A stretch of 64,000 bases of DNA from Cytophagales bacterium (GTDB lineage Bacteria > Bacteroidota > Bacteroidia > Cytophagales > Thermoflexibacteraceae): contig REAZ01000022.1 of the NCBI GenBank assembly GCA_004294445.1, positions 1 to 64,000 of the forward strand, given 5' to 3'. Both the position numbers and the translations under genes were made by a program. Positions 1 through 8,768 of this stretch are shown here, one piece after another; within the stretch, counting starts at the first letter, position 1; every line of letters begins with the position of its first letter. Under the pieces are notes generated by a model that saw nothing but the letters and a program-made list of their open reading frames with translations, was not told where the DNA came from and did not search any database.

Positions 1-37
1 GCTCTTTTTCATCTTCGTAAAAATTTAGTGTTACAAG

Positions 38-337
38 TTAAATATATTTTCCTAAATTTCTACTTCTAAATGGGTGCTGATAGGGAGGGGTAGGACATGT
101 TTCGTTCTGAATTTCTATCAATACAATCTCTTTTTTACCATTCTCTACCAATAAATCTACCCGATTATATTTATCTTCTGCATATTCTTTATTGCTTTCA
201 CTTTCCAAGATATTGATAATCTTGAGGTCATCATTGAGTAATTCGCTCAAAAAACCTTCAAGAATGTCATAATTTGCCTTATTTCTCAAAATTCGTTTCA
301 TTGCCCAGTCAAAACGAATTAGTTTTTGTTTTTGCAT
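38..337 (-). pseudogene. Broken Rpn-family (PD-(D/E)XK) recombination-promoting nuclease, 5' part
   Basis: The 99 codons match the start of Rpn/PDDEXK_2 'putative transposase' nucleases, which cut DNA and promote RecA-independent recombination. Visible: FDWAMKRIL near the N-terminus and the nuclease core RVDLLVENGKKEIVLIEIQNE, with the Asp and the Glu-x-Gln expected in the active site. After that core the reading turns into unrelated sequence (CPTPPYQHPF) and stops, whereas family members run to about 250-300 residues. A different minus-strand frame is open from position 33 to the left edge, which could be the gene's far end after an internal deletion. Family call is good; that it is broken is inferred from length. 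It is AT-rich like its surroundings. Confidence 0.7.
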
Positions 338-470
338 AAAGTTATTTTGTTTTCTTACAAAGTTAGTTATTAATCTTGCGAACGTCCTTTTTATTATAGA
401 AGTTGTTTAGGATTGATAAAGATTTCAGCTAAAAGGCTTTATTTTTAGGTGCAAAGCAAAATGACCTTTC

Positions 471-603
471 ATGGAAATCTTAAGCAAAGATAATATTCGT
501 AACTATATTTTACCACATTTACAGATAGGTTCTTGCCGAAAATCATTAGACTGTGTTGCTATTGCTTTTACCTTGTGCTATAGTAGATATTATTCTAAAA
601 AAA
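471..603 (+). mobile_element. Possible remnant of an IS5-type transposase N-terminus
   Basis: An ATG at 471 opens a frame reading NIRNYILPHLQIGS, which resembles the ILPHL-type N-terminus of IS5-superfamily transposases. About 90 bases later a second frame reads CAIVDIILKK, resembling the next conserved stretch, so a frameshift lies between them. The rest of the element is absent and the frame runs into the end of the aminotransferase gene on the other strand. No terminal inverted repeats were found. This rests on short motif resemblance only. Confidence 0.35.
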
Positions 604-1695
604 CGCTTTTACCCTTTCAACAATATAGCTTATTTGGTTCTCTTCCAAGCCTACATAGAGAGGCAAACTTAGCGAAGTATCTGCCAATTTTTCGGCGATA
701 GGGAGGCTGCCTTTTAGGTAATTCAGAGAGCGATATGCTTTTTGCAAATGTGGCGGAATCGGATAATGAATGAGCATACCTATGCCACACTGATTCAAAT
801 AGGCTTGTAGGGCATCTCTTTTTTCTGTCCTAACTACGTACAGATGAAATACATGGCTACAATCTTCGGCGATAGTAGGCAAAATCAAATCTCCTACTCC
901 TGCTAATTCTTGGTTGTAAATAGTAGCTAATTGCTGCCTCTGTTTTGTCCATGCCGCCAGATATTTCAGTTTTACATTCAGCAAAGTTGCTTGCACTTCG
1001 TCTAATCGAGAATTGTAACCTACTAACTCGTTATGATAGCGTTTTTCAGAACCGTAGTTCCGCAAAAGCTTTGCTTTATGGGCTAAATTTTCGCTATCCG
1101 TAGTAATAGCACCCGCATCACCCAAAGCTCCTAAATTTTTTGTAGGGTAAAAACTTGTGCCGTTGATTGCTCCAAAACTGCCTGTCATTTTGCCTTTATA
1201 AGTTGCCAAATGTGCTTGAGCATTGTCCTCTATTACATATAGTTTGTACTTATTTGCCAAAGCCATAATTTTCTCCATTTCGCAGGCTTGTCCATAGAGA
1301 TGTACGGGTAAGATAGCCTTTGTTTTGGAAGTAATTTTTTCTTCTATTCGTTCAGAATTGAGAGTATAGGTTTGCTCATGAGGTTCTACAAAAATAGGAG
1401 TAGCCCCAGCGTGAGAAATAGCTAATACAGTAGCAATAAAAGTATTAGCAGGAACAATTACCTCGTCTTCTGTACCAATATCTACTGCTTTTAGGCAAAT
1501 AAACAAAGCATCAAGCCCATTTCCCACACCAATACAATAATTTGTATGGTTCAAAGCAGCATATTTTTTTTCAAAATCTTGTACGGCATTGCCCAAAATA
1601 TAGTTTTCAGCATCATAAAATTGCTCAAAAGCCTGCAATATTTCTGCTCTTAATAGTGAATTGGTATAAGCAAAAGAAATGAATGGAATTTGCAT
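595..1695 (-). CDS. DegT/DnrJ/EryC1/StrS-family sugar aminotransferase
   Basis: PLP-dependent aminotransferase of the fold used to put an amino group on nucleotide-activated keto sugars for surface polysaccharide or LPS. 366 residues is the normal length. The Schiff-base lysine is K186 in SFYPTKNLGALGDAGAI, the PLP-pocket Asp is D157 in IEDNAQAH, and the N-terminus has the usual substrate loop. The EDNAQAH and FYPTKNLGA motifs are typical of the FdtB/QdtB group (dTDP-3-keto-6-deoxyhexose transaminases). Substrate specificity is inferred. It stands alone on the minus strand, with no sugar-biosynthesis neighbours in view. Its 3' end overlaps the transposase-like remnant. Confidence 0.9.
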   Translation of the reverse strand: MQIPFISFAYTNSLLRAEILQAFEQFYDAENYILGNAVQDFEKKYAALNHTNYCIGVGNGLDALFICLKAVDIGTEDEVIVPANTFIATVLAISHAGATPIFVEPHEQTYTLNSERIEEKITSKTKAILPVHLYGQACEMEKIMALANKYKLYVIEDNAQAHLATYKGKMTGSFGAINGTSFYPTKNLGALGDAGAITTDSENLAHKAKLLRNYGSEKRYHNELVGYNSRLDEVQATLLNVKLKYLAAWTKQRQQLATIYNQELAGVGDLILPTIAEDCSHVFHLYVVRTEKRDALQAYLNQCGIGMLIHYPIPPHLQKAYRSLNYLKGSLPIAEKLADTSLSLPLYVGLEENQISYIVERVKAFF

Positions 1696-1845
1696 TTTAT
1701 AACTCTATTTTCGTTCAAAATAATCGCTACTTTTAGCAAATTAAAGAATTTTCATAGTAGTAAATGACCTATTTGGCATAGTTTATTTTTTTTCAAAATA
1801 ATTATGCTATTACTTTGTCTTTATTTAAAACCCTTATTTAAGCAC

Positions 1846-2760
1846 ATGAAACAAATTAACAATTTTCTCTCGTTTTCTTTTCTGCTCTTGATAGCACAGC
1901 TATCTTTTGGGCAGGACACTACCGCAAAAAAAGATACTTCTTATTGGAAGAAATCGGGGAGCGTAGGCTTTAACGTAGCCAATGTTGGGCTATCCAATTG
2001 GGCAGCAGGAGGTATTAGCTCTCTTTCACTCGGCACAGTTATCAACTTAAGTGCCAACTATGCCAAAGATGTGCATACGTGGAATAATTCCATACTTTTT
2101 GCCTACGGAGCTATGCGACAAGGAGGGAATGGGGCTATTTTCAAAAAAACAGACGATAATTTGCTACTCAGTTCTCAGTACGGTCGCAAGTTAAATAATC
2201 ATTGGAATTGGGTAGCTGGGGCGAGCTTTCGTACTCAGGTGGCAAACGGTTTTCTCTTTGCGCCTGACCCTTTGAATGTAGGTAAGGAAATTTCTACCAA
2301 AATTTCTACCTTTTTAGCTCCTGCTTATTTGGTAGTTAATACGGGTGTTTCTTACTCTTTCAAAGACATATTTACAGCATCTATTTCCCCGCTTACCTAC
2401 CGACTTACTATCGTAAATGATGATGCACTCTCTCAAATAGGTGCTTTTGGAGTAAATGCAGGAGAAAAAACCCGCAGTCAGATAGGCTGGAGTTTTGCCT
2501 CTACTTTCAAAAAAGAAGTAGTAAAGAATATTACTTTTCAGAATGTAGTAAACCTATTTGGAGATTATTCCCGCTTGGGTGTAGTGGTGGTAAACTGGGA
2601 AACCTTGCTGGTAATGAAGGTGAATAAATACGTCAATACCACTTTTGGTACGCAACTCATCTACGACCATGACGTAAATGTAAAAAGAGGAGATGGCACA
2701 ACTGGGCGGGCTGTACAGTTCAAACACGTACTAAATGTTGGTGTGGCTATCACTTTATAG
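1846..2760 (+). CDS. DUF3078 outer-membrane-type protein
   Basis: Secreted protein of the Bacteroidota family DUF3078, about 304 residues. The ATG at 1846 is preferred over an in-frame upstream ATG at 1804 because it starts a clean signal peptide (MKQINNFLSFSFLLLIAQLSFG, cleaved before QDTTAKKD). The mature part begins with the family's WKKSG...NVANVGLSNWAAGG segment and continues with alternating aromatic/polar strands, consistent with an outer-membrane beta-barrel. Function is unknown for the family. It precedes fabH by 91 bases, where a separate promoter lies, so it is probably its own transcription unit. Confidence 0.85.
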   Translation: MKQINNFLSFSFLLLIAQLSFGQDTTAKKDTSYWKKSGSVGFNVANVGLSNWAAGGISSLSLGTVINLSANYAKDVHTWNNSILFAYGAMRQGGNGAIFKKTDDNLLLSSQYGRKLNNHWNWVAGASFRTQVANGFLFAPDPLNVGKEISTKISTFLAPAYLVVNTGVSYSFKDIFTASISPLTYRLTIVNDDALSQIGAFGVNAGEKTRSQIGWSFASTFKKEVVKNITFQNVVNLFGDYSRLGVVVVNWETLLVMKVNKYVNTTFGTQLIYDHDVNVKRGDGTTGRAVQFKHVLNVGVAITL

Positions 2761-2783
2761 ACTTTATATTAAATTGCGCTTAA

Positions 2784-2815
2784 TTTGAAAATTCCTTAAG
2801 TCTTTTATAACTTGC
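2784..2815 (+). promoter_or_regulatory. Bacteroidota-type promoter upstream of fabH
   Basis: TTTG at 2784-2787, a 20-base spacer, then TAACTTGC at 2808-2815, close to the Bacteroidota primary-sigma consensus TTTG-N20-TAnnTTTG (one mismatch). The start codon of fabH is 37 bases further on. Confidence 0.5.
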
Positions 2816-2851
2816 GGCGTTTTTTGAATTTTTACATTAGTCAATAAACTT

Positions 2852-3841
2852 ATGAGCAAAATAACAGCAAGCATCAAAGGCGTGCATGGATACGTTCCCG
2901 ACTATATACTGACAAACAGCGAGTTGGAAAAAATGGTAGATACCAATGATGAGTGGATTACTTCCCGAACAGGTATCAAAGAGAGAAGAATACTAAAAGG
3001 TGAAGGCTTAGGGGCTTCACACATGATGGTAAAGGCGGTAGAGGGGTTGCTTGCAAAAACAAATACGAGTGCGGCAGATATCGAAATGGTGATTTGCTGT
3101 ACCTCCACCCCCGATTTAGTATTCCCTGCCACTGCCAACATTGTAGCAACTCAGGTTGGTGCTGTGAATGCTTTTGGGTACGATATTCAAGCGGCTTGTT
3201 CTGGCTTTTTGTACGGATTAACTACTGGTAGTCAGTTCATTGAGTCGGGCAGATTAAAAAAGGTATTGGTCATAGGCGGTGATAAAATGTCCTCCATCAT
3301 AGACTATACGGATAGAGCAACTTGCATTATTTTTGGTGATGGTGCGGGGGCGGTGCTATTAGAGGCAAACGAAGAGGGCAATGGATTGATGGATTTTTGG
3401 TTGCGTTCTGACGGTTCGGGAGAGCCTTATCTGCACATGACGGCGGGAGGAAGCAGAAAGCCCGCTTCGCACGAAACTGTAGATTTGAAAGAACATTTCG
3501 TTTACCAAGACGGAAAGACAGTATTCAAATTTGCCGTTACCAATATGGCTTATGCCGCTACGCAAGTGATGCAACGCAATAATCTTACGGGAGATGACAT
3601 TGCCTATTTGGTGCCGCATCAGGCGAACAAACGAATCATAGATGCAACTGCAAGAGGCGTAGGTGTGCCTGATGAAAAGGTTTTGATGAACATAGAAAAA
3701 TACGGCAATACAACCAACGGTACTATTCCGCTACTTCTTTGGGACTTTGAAAGCAAGTTCAAAAAAGGAGATAACCTACTCATTGCTGCCTTTGGTGGCG
3801 GTTTTACTTGGGGGGCTGCCTATCTGAAATGGGCATATTAA
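2852..3841 (+). CDS. fabH: 3-oxoacyl-[acyl-carrier-protein] synthase III (KAS III)
   Basis: Condenses an acyl-CoA primer with malonyl-ACP to start fatty-acid synthesis. 329 residues, standard length. The full catalytic triad is visible: C116 (QAACSGF), H256 (VPHQANKR) and N286 (KYGNTTNGT). The C-terminal FGGGFTWGA loop is intact. The gene has its own promoter. The FkbM gene follows after 34 bases and may be co-transcribed. Bacteroidota often carry several FabH copies, so this one need not be the only initiator. Confidence 0.95.
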   Translation: MSKITASIKGVHGYVPDYILTNSELEKMVDTNDEWITSRTGIKERRILKGEGLGASHMMVKAVEGLLAKTNTSAADIEMVICCTSTPDLVFPATANIVATQVGAVNAFGYDIQAACSGFLYGLTTGSQFIESGRLKKVLVIGGDKMSSIIDYTDRATCIIFGDGAGAVLLEANEEGNGLMDFWLRSDGSGEPYLHMTAGGSRKPASHETVDLKEHFVYQDGKTVFKFAVTNMAYAATQVMQRNNLTGDDIAYLVPHQANKRIIDATARGVGVPDEKVLMNIEKYGNTTNGTIPLLLWDFESKFKKGDNLLIAAFGGGFTWGAAYLKWAY

Positions 3842-3875
3842 AAATAAAAATAGGGCTTTTATCAAATTAATTTTC

Positions 3876-4667
3876 ATGTTAAAACAACTTATTTTCAGTA
3901 TTTTAGGTAGAAGAAATACCAAAAATTTATACTATAAAATTACAAATAAAAAGCCCTATTTTTCGGAAGCTGAAATCATTATCGACTACTTTTATGCACA
4001 CAAACGCAAGGGATTCATGCTTGACGTAGGTGTGCATTTCGGCGAAAGTTGCATCCCCTACAGCGAGTTAGGTTGGCAAATCATAGGTTTTGAGCCTGAC
4101 CCGCAAAACCGCAAGCAAATACCGCAAATTCCAAACTTAAAACTCATTCACGATGCTGTTTCTAATAAAGATGGCGAGATAGTCAATTTTTATGCGAGTG
4201 AGGAGTCTTCAGGTATTTCTTCTTTGTCCTCTTTTCATAGCACGCACCGCCCTGTAGCCCAAGTAAGAACTACTACTTTGAAAACAATTATAGACAAAGA
4301 AAATATCCAACAAGTTGATTTTCTGAAAATTGATATCGAGGGGCATGACCTTTTTGCACTCAAAGGTTTTCCTTTCGCCCAGCTGATGCCAGAGGTCATT
4401 CTTTGCGAATTTGAGGACTATAAAACCGTACCCGTAGGCTATACTTACCGAGATTTGGGAGATTTTCTGCTCGAAAAAGGTTATGCTGTCTATCTGTCGG
4501 AGTGGAAACCCATCATCAAATACGGTACAGCCCACCAATGGCTCAATATACGCCCGTACCCCGTCAAACTTTCGGATGCACGAGGCTGGGGCAACTACAT
4601 AGCTATAAAAGCAGAAAAAAAACAAGCTTTTGAAAAGGTATTAGACCAATATCTAAAAGTATTTTGA
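3876..4667 (+). CDS. FkbM-family SAM-dependent methyltransferase
   Basis: 263-residue methyltransferase. The SAM-binding motif is MLDVGVHFGESCIPYSELG followed by GFEPDPQN, and the family hallmark VDFLKIDIEGHDLFALKGF sits near residue 150. FkbM proteins O-methylate sugars or polyketide hydroxyls; in this setting a surface-glycan substrate is plausible but not shown. It lies 34 bases after fabH on the same strand and converges with the DUF1599 gene (16 bases apart). Confidence 0.85.
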   Translation: MLKQLIFSILGRRNTKNLYYKITNKKPYFSEAEIIIDYFYAHKRKGFMLDVGVHFGESCIPYSELGWQIIGFEPDPQNRKQIPQIPNLKLIHDAVSNKDGEIVNFYASEESSGISSLSSFHSTHRPVAQVRTTTLKTIIDKENIQQVDFLKIDIEGHDLFALKGFPFAQLMPEVILCEFEDYKTVPVGYTYRDLGDFLLEKGYAVYLSEWKPIIKYGTAHQWLNIRPYPVKLSDARGWGNYIAIKAEKKQAFEKVLDQYLKVF

Positions 4668-4683
4668 AAAACACATAGCAACA

Positions 4684-5229
4684 CTATGAATCCATCAGAA
4701 TCAGACAAAAAACGGCATAGTTTAGCATATCTTGATAGTTAGCCCCTATACCCTCCGACACAGAGGTTTTTCCTTCGTTATCTTCTATTTGCTTTACTCT
4801 TAGAAGTTTCATCAAGATAATATCGGTCATGCTACTCACACGCATATTTCGCCAAGCCTCATCATAGTCGTGATTTTTATTCATTTGCAAAGAAAGAGTA
4901 GCTTCTACGGCATTTTTGTAGCGTTGCATAGTTTCTTCCAAAGGAATTTCAAGACGTGTATCCTCTTGCAAATCCATCTGAATTAGGGCAATGATGCAGT
5001 AATTAATAATTCCTATAAATTCTGAAGCAACATCATCTCCTACTTTCTGCATTCCTTTTTCTTGGATAGACCGAATACGTTTTGCCTTGATAAAAATCTG
5101 GTCGGTGAGTGATGAAAGCCGCAAAATACGCCAAGAAGTGCCGTAATCTTGCGTTTTTTTCTCAAAAAGTGCTTGGCATTTTCCAATAATAGCCTTGTAT
5201 TGCGAAATTGTATCTGTATTGCGCTTCAT
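4684..5229 (-). CDS. DUF1599 domain protein with internal duplication
   Basis: 181-residue cytoplasmic protein of the DUF1599 family. Two copies of the same motif are easy to see: KTQDYGTSWRILRLSSLTDQ near residue 25 and KNHDYDEAWRNMRVSSMTD near residue 118, each followed by a basic helix ending RxKxIE/Q. A tandem duplication of one all-helical unit is therefore likely. The family has been linked to nucleotide modification, but no activity is established here. It is divergent from folP, an arrangement I recall from other Bacteroidota. TAACTTTG on the minus strand (5263-5256) is a plausible -7 element for it. Confidence 0.8.
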   Translation of the reverse strand: MKRNTDTISQYKAIIGKCQALFEKKTQDYGTSWRILRLSSLTDQIFIKAKRIRSIQEKGMQKVGDDVASEFIGIINYCIIALIQMDLQEDTRLEIPLEETMQRYKNAVEATLSLQMNKNHDYDEAWRNMRVSSMTDIILMKLLRVKQIEDNEGKTSVSEGIGANYQDMLNYAVFCLILMDS

Positions 5230-5263
5230 TAGATTTGGGTTAGAAAAACAAAAGACAAAGTTA

Positions 5264-5296
5264 TTTGTTTTTCATAAAAGAATACACATATCTTTG
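5264..5296 (+). promoter_or_regulatory. folP promoter; decides the folP start
   Basis: TTTG at 5264-5267, a 21-base spacer, then TATCTTTG at 5289-5296, a full match to the Bacteroidota consensus. An open frame for folP extends back to a TTG at 5265, but that lies inside the -33 element, so translation must begin downstream, at the ATG at 5355. Confidence 0.65.
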
Positions 5297-5354
5297 CTAT
5301 TTGTACCAAAATAGGACTTTTGCCAAAACACCAATAACAAAAGTAAATGAACAA

Positions 5355-6197
5355 ATGAGGGACGCAGTTTTTTTTACTAAAAAGACACTACGAGTCAGAG
5401 GCAAGCTCATTGACCTTTCTACGCCGATAGTGATGGGGATTCTGAACAATACCCCCGATTCTTTTTATGATGGTGGAAAGTACAACAATATCAAAAGTTT
5501 GTGTGCCAGAGCAGAAGTCATGCTTACAGAGGGAGTTACTTTCTTAGACATAGGCGGCTACTCTACTCGCCCAAATGCAGAGGATATTAGCGAGGCAGAG
5601 GAGCTAAAAAGAGTATTGCCCATTATCAAAGAATTAGTAAAAAGATTTCCCGAAGTAAATATTTCCATTGATACCTTTCGCACCAATGTAGCAAAAGCAG
5701 CAGTAGGGGAGGGGGCTTGCATGGTCAATGACATTAGTGGAGGTAGGTTAGATGAAAAAATGTTTGAAACTTTGGCACAGTTAAAAGTTCCCTACGTACT
5801 TATGCACAGCAGAGGCACGCCCCAAACAATGACCCAACTTACAGAGTATGAAAATATTATAGAAGAAATAATAGACTATTTTCAGCAAAGAATCCGTCTA
5901 TTGAGTGATTTGGGTTGTAATGATGTCATACTCGATTTAGGATTTGGCTTTGCAAAAACATTAATGCAAAATTATTTTTTGCTCAATAACTTAACTTATT
6001 TCAAAGCACTCAATTGCCCTATTTTGGCGGGAGTTTCGCGTAAGTCTATGATTTTCAAAAAATTAAATATTACGCCTGCCGAATCTCTTAACGGTACAAC
6101 TGTCCTTAATACCTTAGCTATCATCAACGGTGCTTCTATTTTGCGTGTGCATGATGTAAAGCAAGCCAAAGAGGTAATTAGCCTCATAGCAAACTAA
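5355..6197 (+). CDS. folP: Dihydropteroate synthase
   Basis: Joins p-aminobenzoate to 6-hydroxymethyl-dihydropterin diphosphate in folate synthesis (target of sulfonamides). About 280 residues from the chosen ATG, the usual length. Motifs in order: MGILNNTPDSFYDGG (diphosphate loop), DIGGYSTRPNA, SIDTFRTNVA, NDISGG, LDLGFGFAKT and GVSRKSMI. The start is fixed by the promoter, which overlaps the longer open frame. Divergent from the DUF1599 gene. Confidence 0.95.
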   Translation: MRDAVFFTKKTLRVRGKLIDLSTPIVMGILNNTPDSFYDGGKYNNIKSLCARAEVMLTEGVTFLDIGGYSTRPNAEDISEAEELKRVLPIIKELVKRFPEVNISIDTFRTNVAKAAVGEGACMVNDISGGRLDEKMFETLAQLKVPYVLMHSRGTPQTMTQLTEYENIIEEIIDYFQQRIRLLSDLGCNDVILDLGFGFAKTLMQNYFLLNNLTYFKALNCPILAGVSRKSMIFKKLNITPAESLNGTTVLNTLAIINGASILRVHDVKQAKEVISLIAN

Positions 6198-6284
6198 AGC
6201 CAATTTTCTATATTTTTTTTACCATTCGTTTGGCATAGTAGCAAAGAATTAACTATATTTGAATATATTGAAAGTAATACTCAG

Positions 6285-6313
6285 ACCAATAAGATTTTGA
6301 AAACCTTGTTGGT
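6285..6313 (+). terminator. Imperfect hairpin between folP and relA
   Basis: A 14-base arm ACCAATAAGATTTT faces AAAACCTTGTTGGT around a central G: 12 Watson-Crick pairs, one G-U and one mismatch. TTT follows. It may end folP transcription. A second 8-bp repeat, TTTAGAAC (6313-6320) with GTTCTAAA (6335-6342), abuts it. Confidence 0.35.
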
Positions 6314-6377
6314 TTAGAACGTAAAACTTGCTAAGTTCTAAAAATAATGAAGTTAATTTTTTTGATTACTATCGACC

Positions 6378-8663
6378 ATGAAGCAAACTGCAACTAATAT
6401 AGACATCATTCCACAAAAAATATTGGTAAACTTGCCTCCTACAGAGGAATTAAGTGCTTATGACCGCAACGAAAAAGAGCGAAAAGAAATTTTGCGGCGT
6501 TACAGACTTATTTTGCGGCACGCCCGCGAAAGGCTCAAAGATGATGATGCGAAGAAAATAAAAAAAGCCTTTGAGATAGCATACGAGGCACACAAGGACG
6601 TAAGGAGAAAATCTGGCGAGCCGTATATCTACCACCCCTTAGAGGTAGCGAGAATAGTAGTAGATGAAATGGGGTTAGGAGCTACTTCTATTGTTTGTGC
6701 CTTGCTGCATGATGTTGTCGAAGATACAGAAATTAAACTTACGGATATAGAGGGGCAGTTTGGAACAAAAATTTCCAAAATCATAGACGGACTTACCAAA
6801 ATAAAAGATGCCTCCGATAAAAGTCTTTCTATGCAGGCGGAAAACTTTAAAAAAATGCTGCTCACTATTTCCGAAGACATTAGAGTAGTGTTCATAAAGA
6901 TAGCCGACCGACTCCATAATATGCGCACTTTGGAGAGTATGCCCAGAGATAAACAACTGAAAATCAAGTCGGAAACAGAATATGTTTATGCTCCTTTGGC
7001 GCATCGTTTGGGGCTTTATTCTATCAAATCGGAGTTAGAAGATTTATGCCTAAAGTTTTCTGACGGACACGCCTATGAAGACATAGAGGAAAAAATCAGG
7101 AAAACCCAGCCCGCCCGCGACCGCTTCATCAAAGATTTTATAAAGCCTATAGAAGAAGCCCTCAAAAAACAGAATTTTAATTTCACTATCAAAAGCCGCC
7201 TAAAGTCTATTTTTTCTATTTGGAACAAGATGCACAAGCAGGGAGTAGCCTTTGATGAAGTCTTTGACCTATTTGCCATTCGAGTAATTGTAGATGTACC
7301 TATCGAAGACGAAAAAGCTGCCTGTTGGCGCATTTATTCTACCATCACAGATTTTTACCAGCCCAATCCCAATAGGCTAAGAGATTGGATAAGTTTCCCA
7401 AAATCAACAGGTTATGAATCTTTGCACGTTACAGTGATGAGCGGTATTGGGCAGTGGGTAGAGGTGCAGATTCGCACTAAACGCATGGACGAAATTGCTG
7501 AAATGGGCTTGGCTGCACATTGGAAATACAAAGAAAAAAATGGCATCACCACCCACGATTCAGGCATCGAGGAGTGGCTCAAAAAAGTAAGAGAGTCCTT
7601 AGAGCAAAAAGACGTAACCGCCTTAGAGTTCTTAGACGAGTTTCGCCGCAATCTTTTTAGCGAAGAAGTCTTTGTTTTTACCCCTAAAGGAGATTTAAAA
7701 ACACTTCAAATGGGAGCTACTATCTTAGATTTTGCCTTCGAGATACATACCGAAGTAGGGGCAAAGTGCTTAGGGGCGAAGGTAAATCAGCGTTTAGTCC
7801 CGCTAAACTATCGCCTAAAAAGTGGCGACCAAGTAGAAATCCTTACCTCTACGAAGATAAAGGCAAATGAAGATTGGCTCAAGTTAGTCGTTACTACGAA
7901 GGCACGCAATAAGATAAAGGAATACATCAAAGATGGTAAAAAAGATACTATCAGAGATGGCAAAGAGATAGTTTTGCGAAAGCTAAAGCAGATGAAACTT
8001 ACCCTCACGCATGAAATTTTGGCTCAGATACTTGATTATTTTAATGTAAAATCAGAACCAGAGTTTTTTTATGCGGTCGGCAAAGGTACTATAGACCATA
8101 CGCAAATCAAGAAATTCCAAGAGAAAGCGGAAGCCGAAAAGTTAGCAAAACTTTCAGAAGTACCTATGCCAGAAGTTCCAAAAATAGAAAAAAAATCTCA
8201 TAAGAAGGAAATAAAAGAAATAGTAGTAGGAGGGCAAACGGATAGAATAGAATATGCCTTGTCGCAGTGCTGCAACCCGATCCCCGGTGATGAAATTTTT
8301 GGAATAGTTACAGTAAGCAAAGGCATCAAAATTCATAGGACGGGCTGCCCCAATGCCGTAGATATCATGGCTTCTTTTGGTGATAGAATCATCAAAGCAC
8401 GCTGGGCGGACGACAAATCTCAAGTTTTTGATGCAACCCTCAAAATTATTGGTACTGACCGAGTTGGCTTAGTGAGTGATGTTACAAGGGTAATTTCTAA
8501 CCAACTCAAAGTTAATATTACTTCACTTGCTTTCGAGGTGCATACGGGCGTATTTGAGGGAACAATTTCACTTTCCGTTTATGATACAAGGCAAGCAGAC
8601 GAAATGACCGAGCAACTTGGCAAAATAGAGGGTGTAGTAAATGTTACCCGATACAATTATTGA
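6378..8663 (+). CDS. RelA/SpoT bifunctional (p)ppGpp synthetase/hydrolase
   Basis: Long RSH protein (761 residues) that makes and degrades the stringent-response alarmone. Order: HD hydrolase domain (H86; H111-D112 in LLHDVVEDTE), synthetase domain at about 250-380 (KSTGYESLHVTV), TGS at about 405-470, a helical/zinc-finger-like region with a CC pair (QCCNPIPGD), and a C-terminal ACT domain at about 685-761. The HD residues look intact, so it should be able to hydrolyse as well as synthesise. No second long RSH gene is in this window. Confidence 0.93.
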   Translation: MKQTATNIDIIPQKILVNLPPTEELSAYDRNEKERKEILRRYRLILRHARERLKDDDAKKIKKAFEIAYEAHKDVRRKSGEPYIYHPLEVARIVVDEMGLGATSIVCALLHDVVEDTEIKLTDIEGQFGTKISKIIDGLTKIKDASDKSLSMQAENFKKMLLTISEDIRVVFIKIADRLHNMRTLESMPRDKQLKIKSETEYVYAPLAHRLGLYSIKSELEDLCLKFSDGHAYEDIEEKIRKTQPARDRFIKDFIKPIEEALKKQNFNFTIKSRLKSIFSIWNKMHKQGVAFDEVFDLFAIRVIVDVPIEDEKAACWRIYSTITDFYQPNPNRLRDWISFPKSTGYESLHVTVMSGIGQWVEVQIRTKRMDEIAEMGLAAHWKYKEKNGITTHDSGIEEWLKKVRESLEQKDVTALEFLDEFRRNLFSEEVFVFTPKGDLKTLQMGATILDFAFEIHTEVGAKCLGAKVNQRLVPLNYRLKSGDQVEILTSTKIKANEDWLKLVVTTKARNKIKEYIKDGKKDTIRDGKEIVLRKLKQMKLTLTHEILAQILDYFNVKSEPEFFYAVGKGTIDHTQIKKFQEKAEAEKLAKLSEVPMPEVPKIEKKSHKKEIKEIVVGGQTDRIEYALSQCCNPIPGDEIFGIVTVSKGIKIHRTGCPNAVDIMASFGDRIIKARWADDKSQVFDATLKIIGTDRVGLVSDVTRVISNQLKVNITSLAFEVHTGVFEGTISLSVYDTRQADEMTEQLGKIEGVVNVTRYNY

Positions 8664-8733
8664 TATTACGAAATAAAATTATTAATATTACACATAAACC
8701 CCTGCTAAGATTCGTTTTTTAGGTGTAAAAAAG

Positions 8734-8741
8734 TACCTTTG
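8734..8741 (+). promoter_or_regulatory. -7 element of the TPR-SpoIIE gene
   Basis: TACCTTTG, a full match to TAnnTTTG. No good -33 is seen. It overlaps a possible TTG start at 8739, so the real start is the ATG at 8769. Confidence 0.45.
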
Positions 8742-8768
8742 CGATGCGTATTTTATTTTTTTGGACGT

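Noticed and set aside
604..701. Rightward continuation of the transposase-like frame
   Set aside because: From about 604 it is antisense to the aminotransferase C-terminus and has no transposase resemblance.
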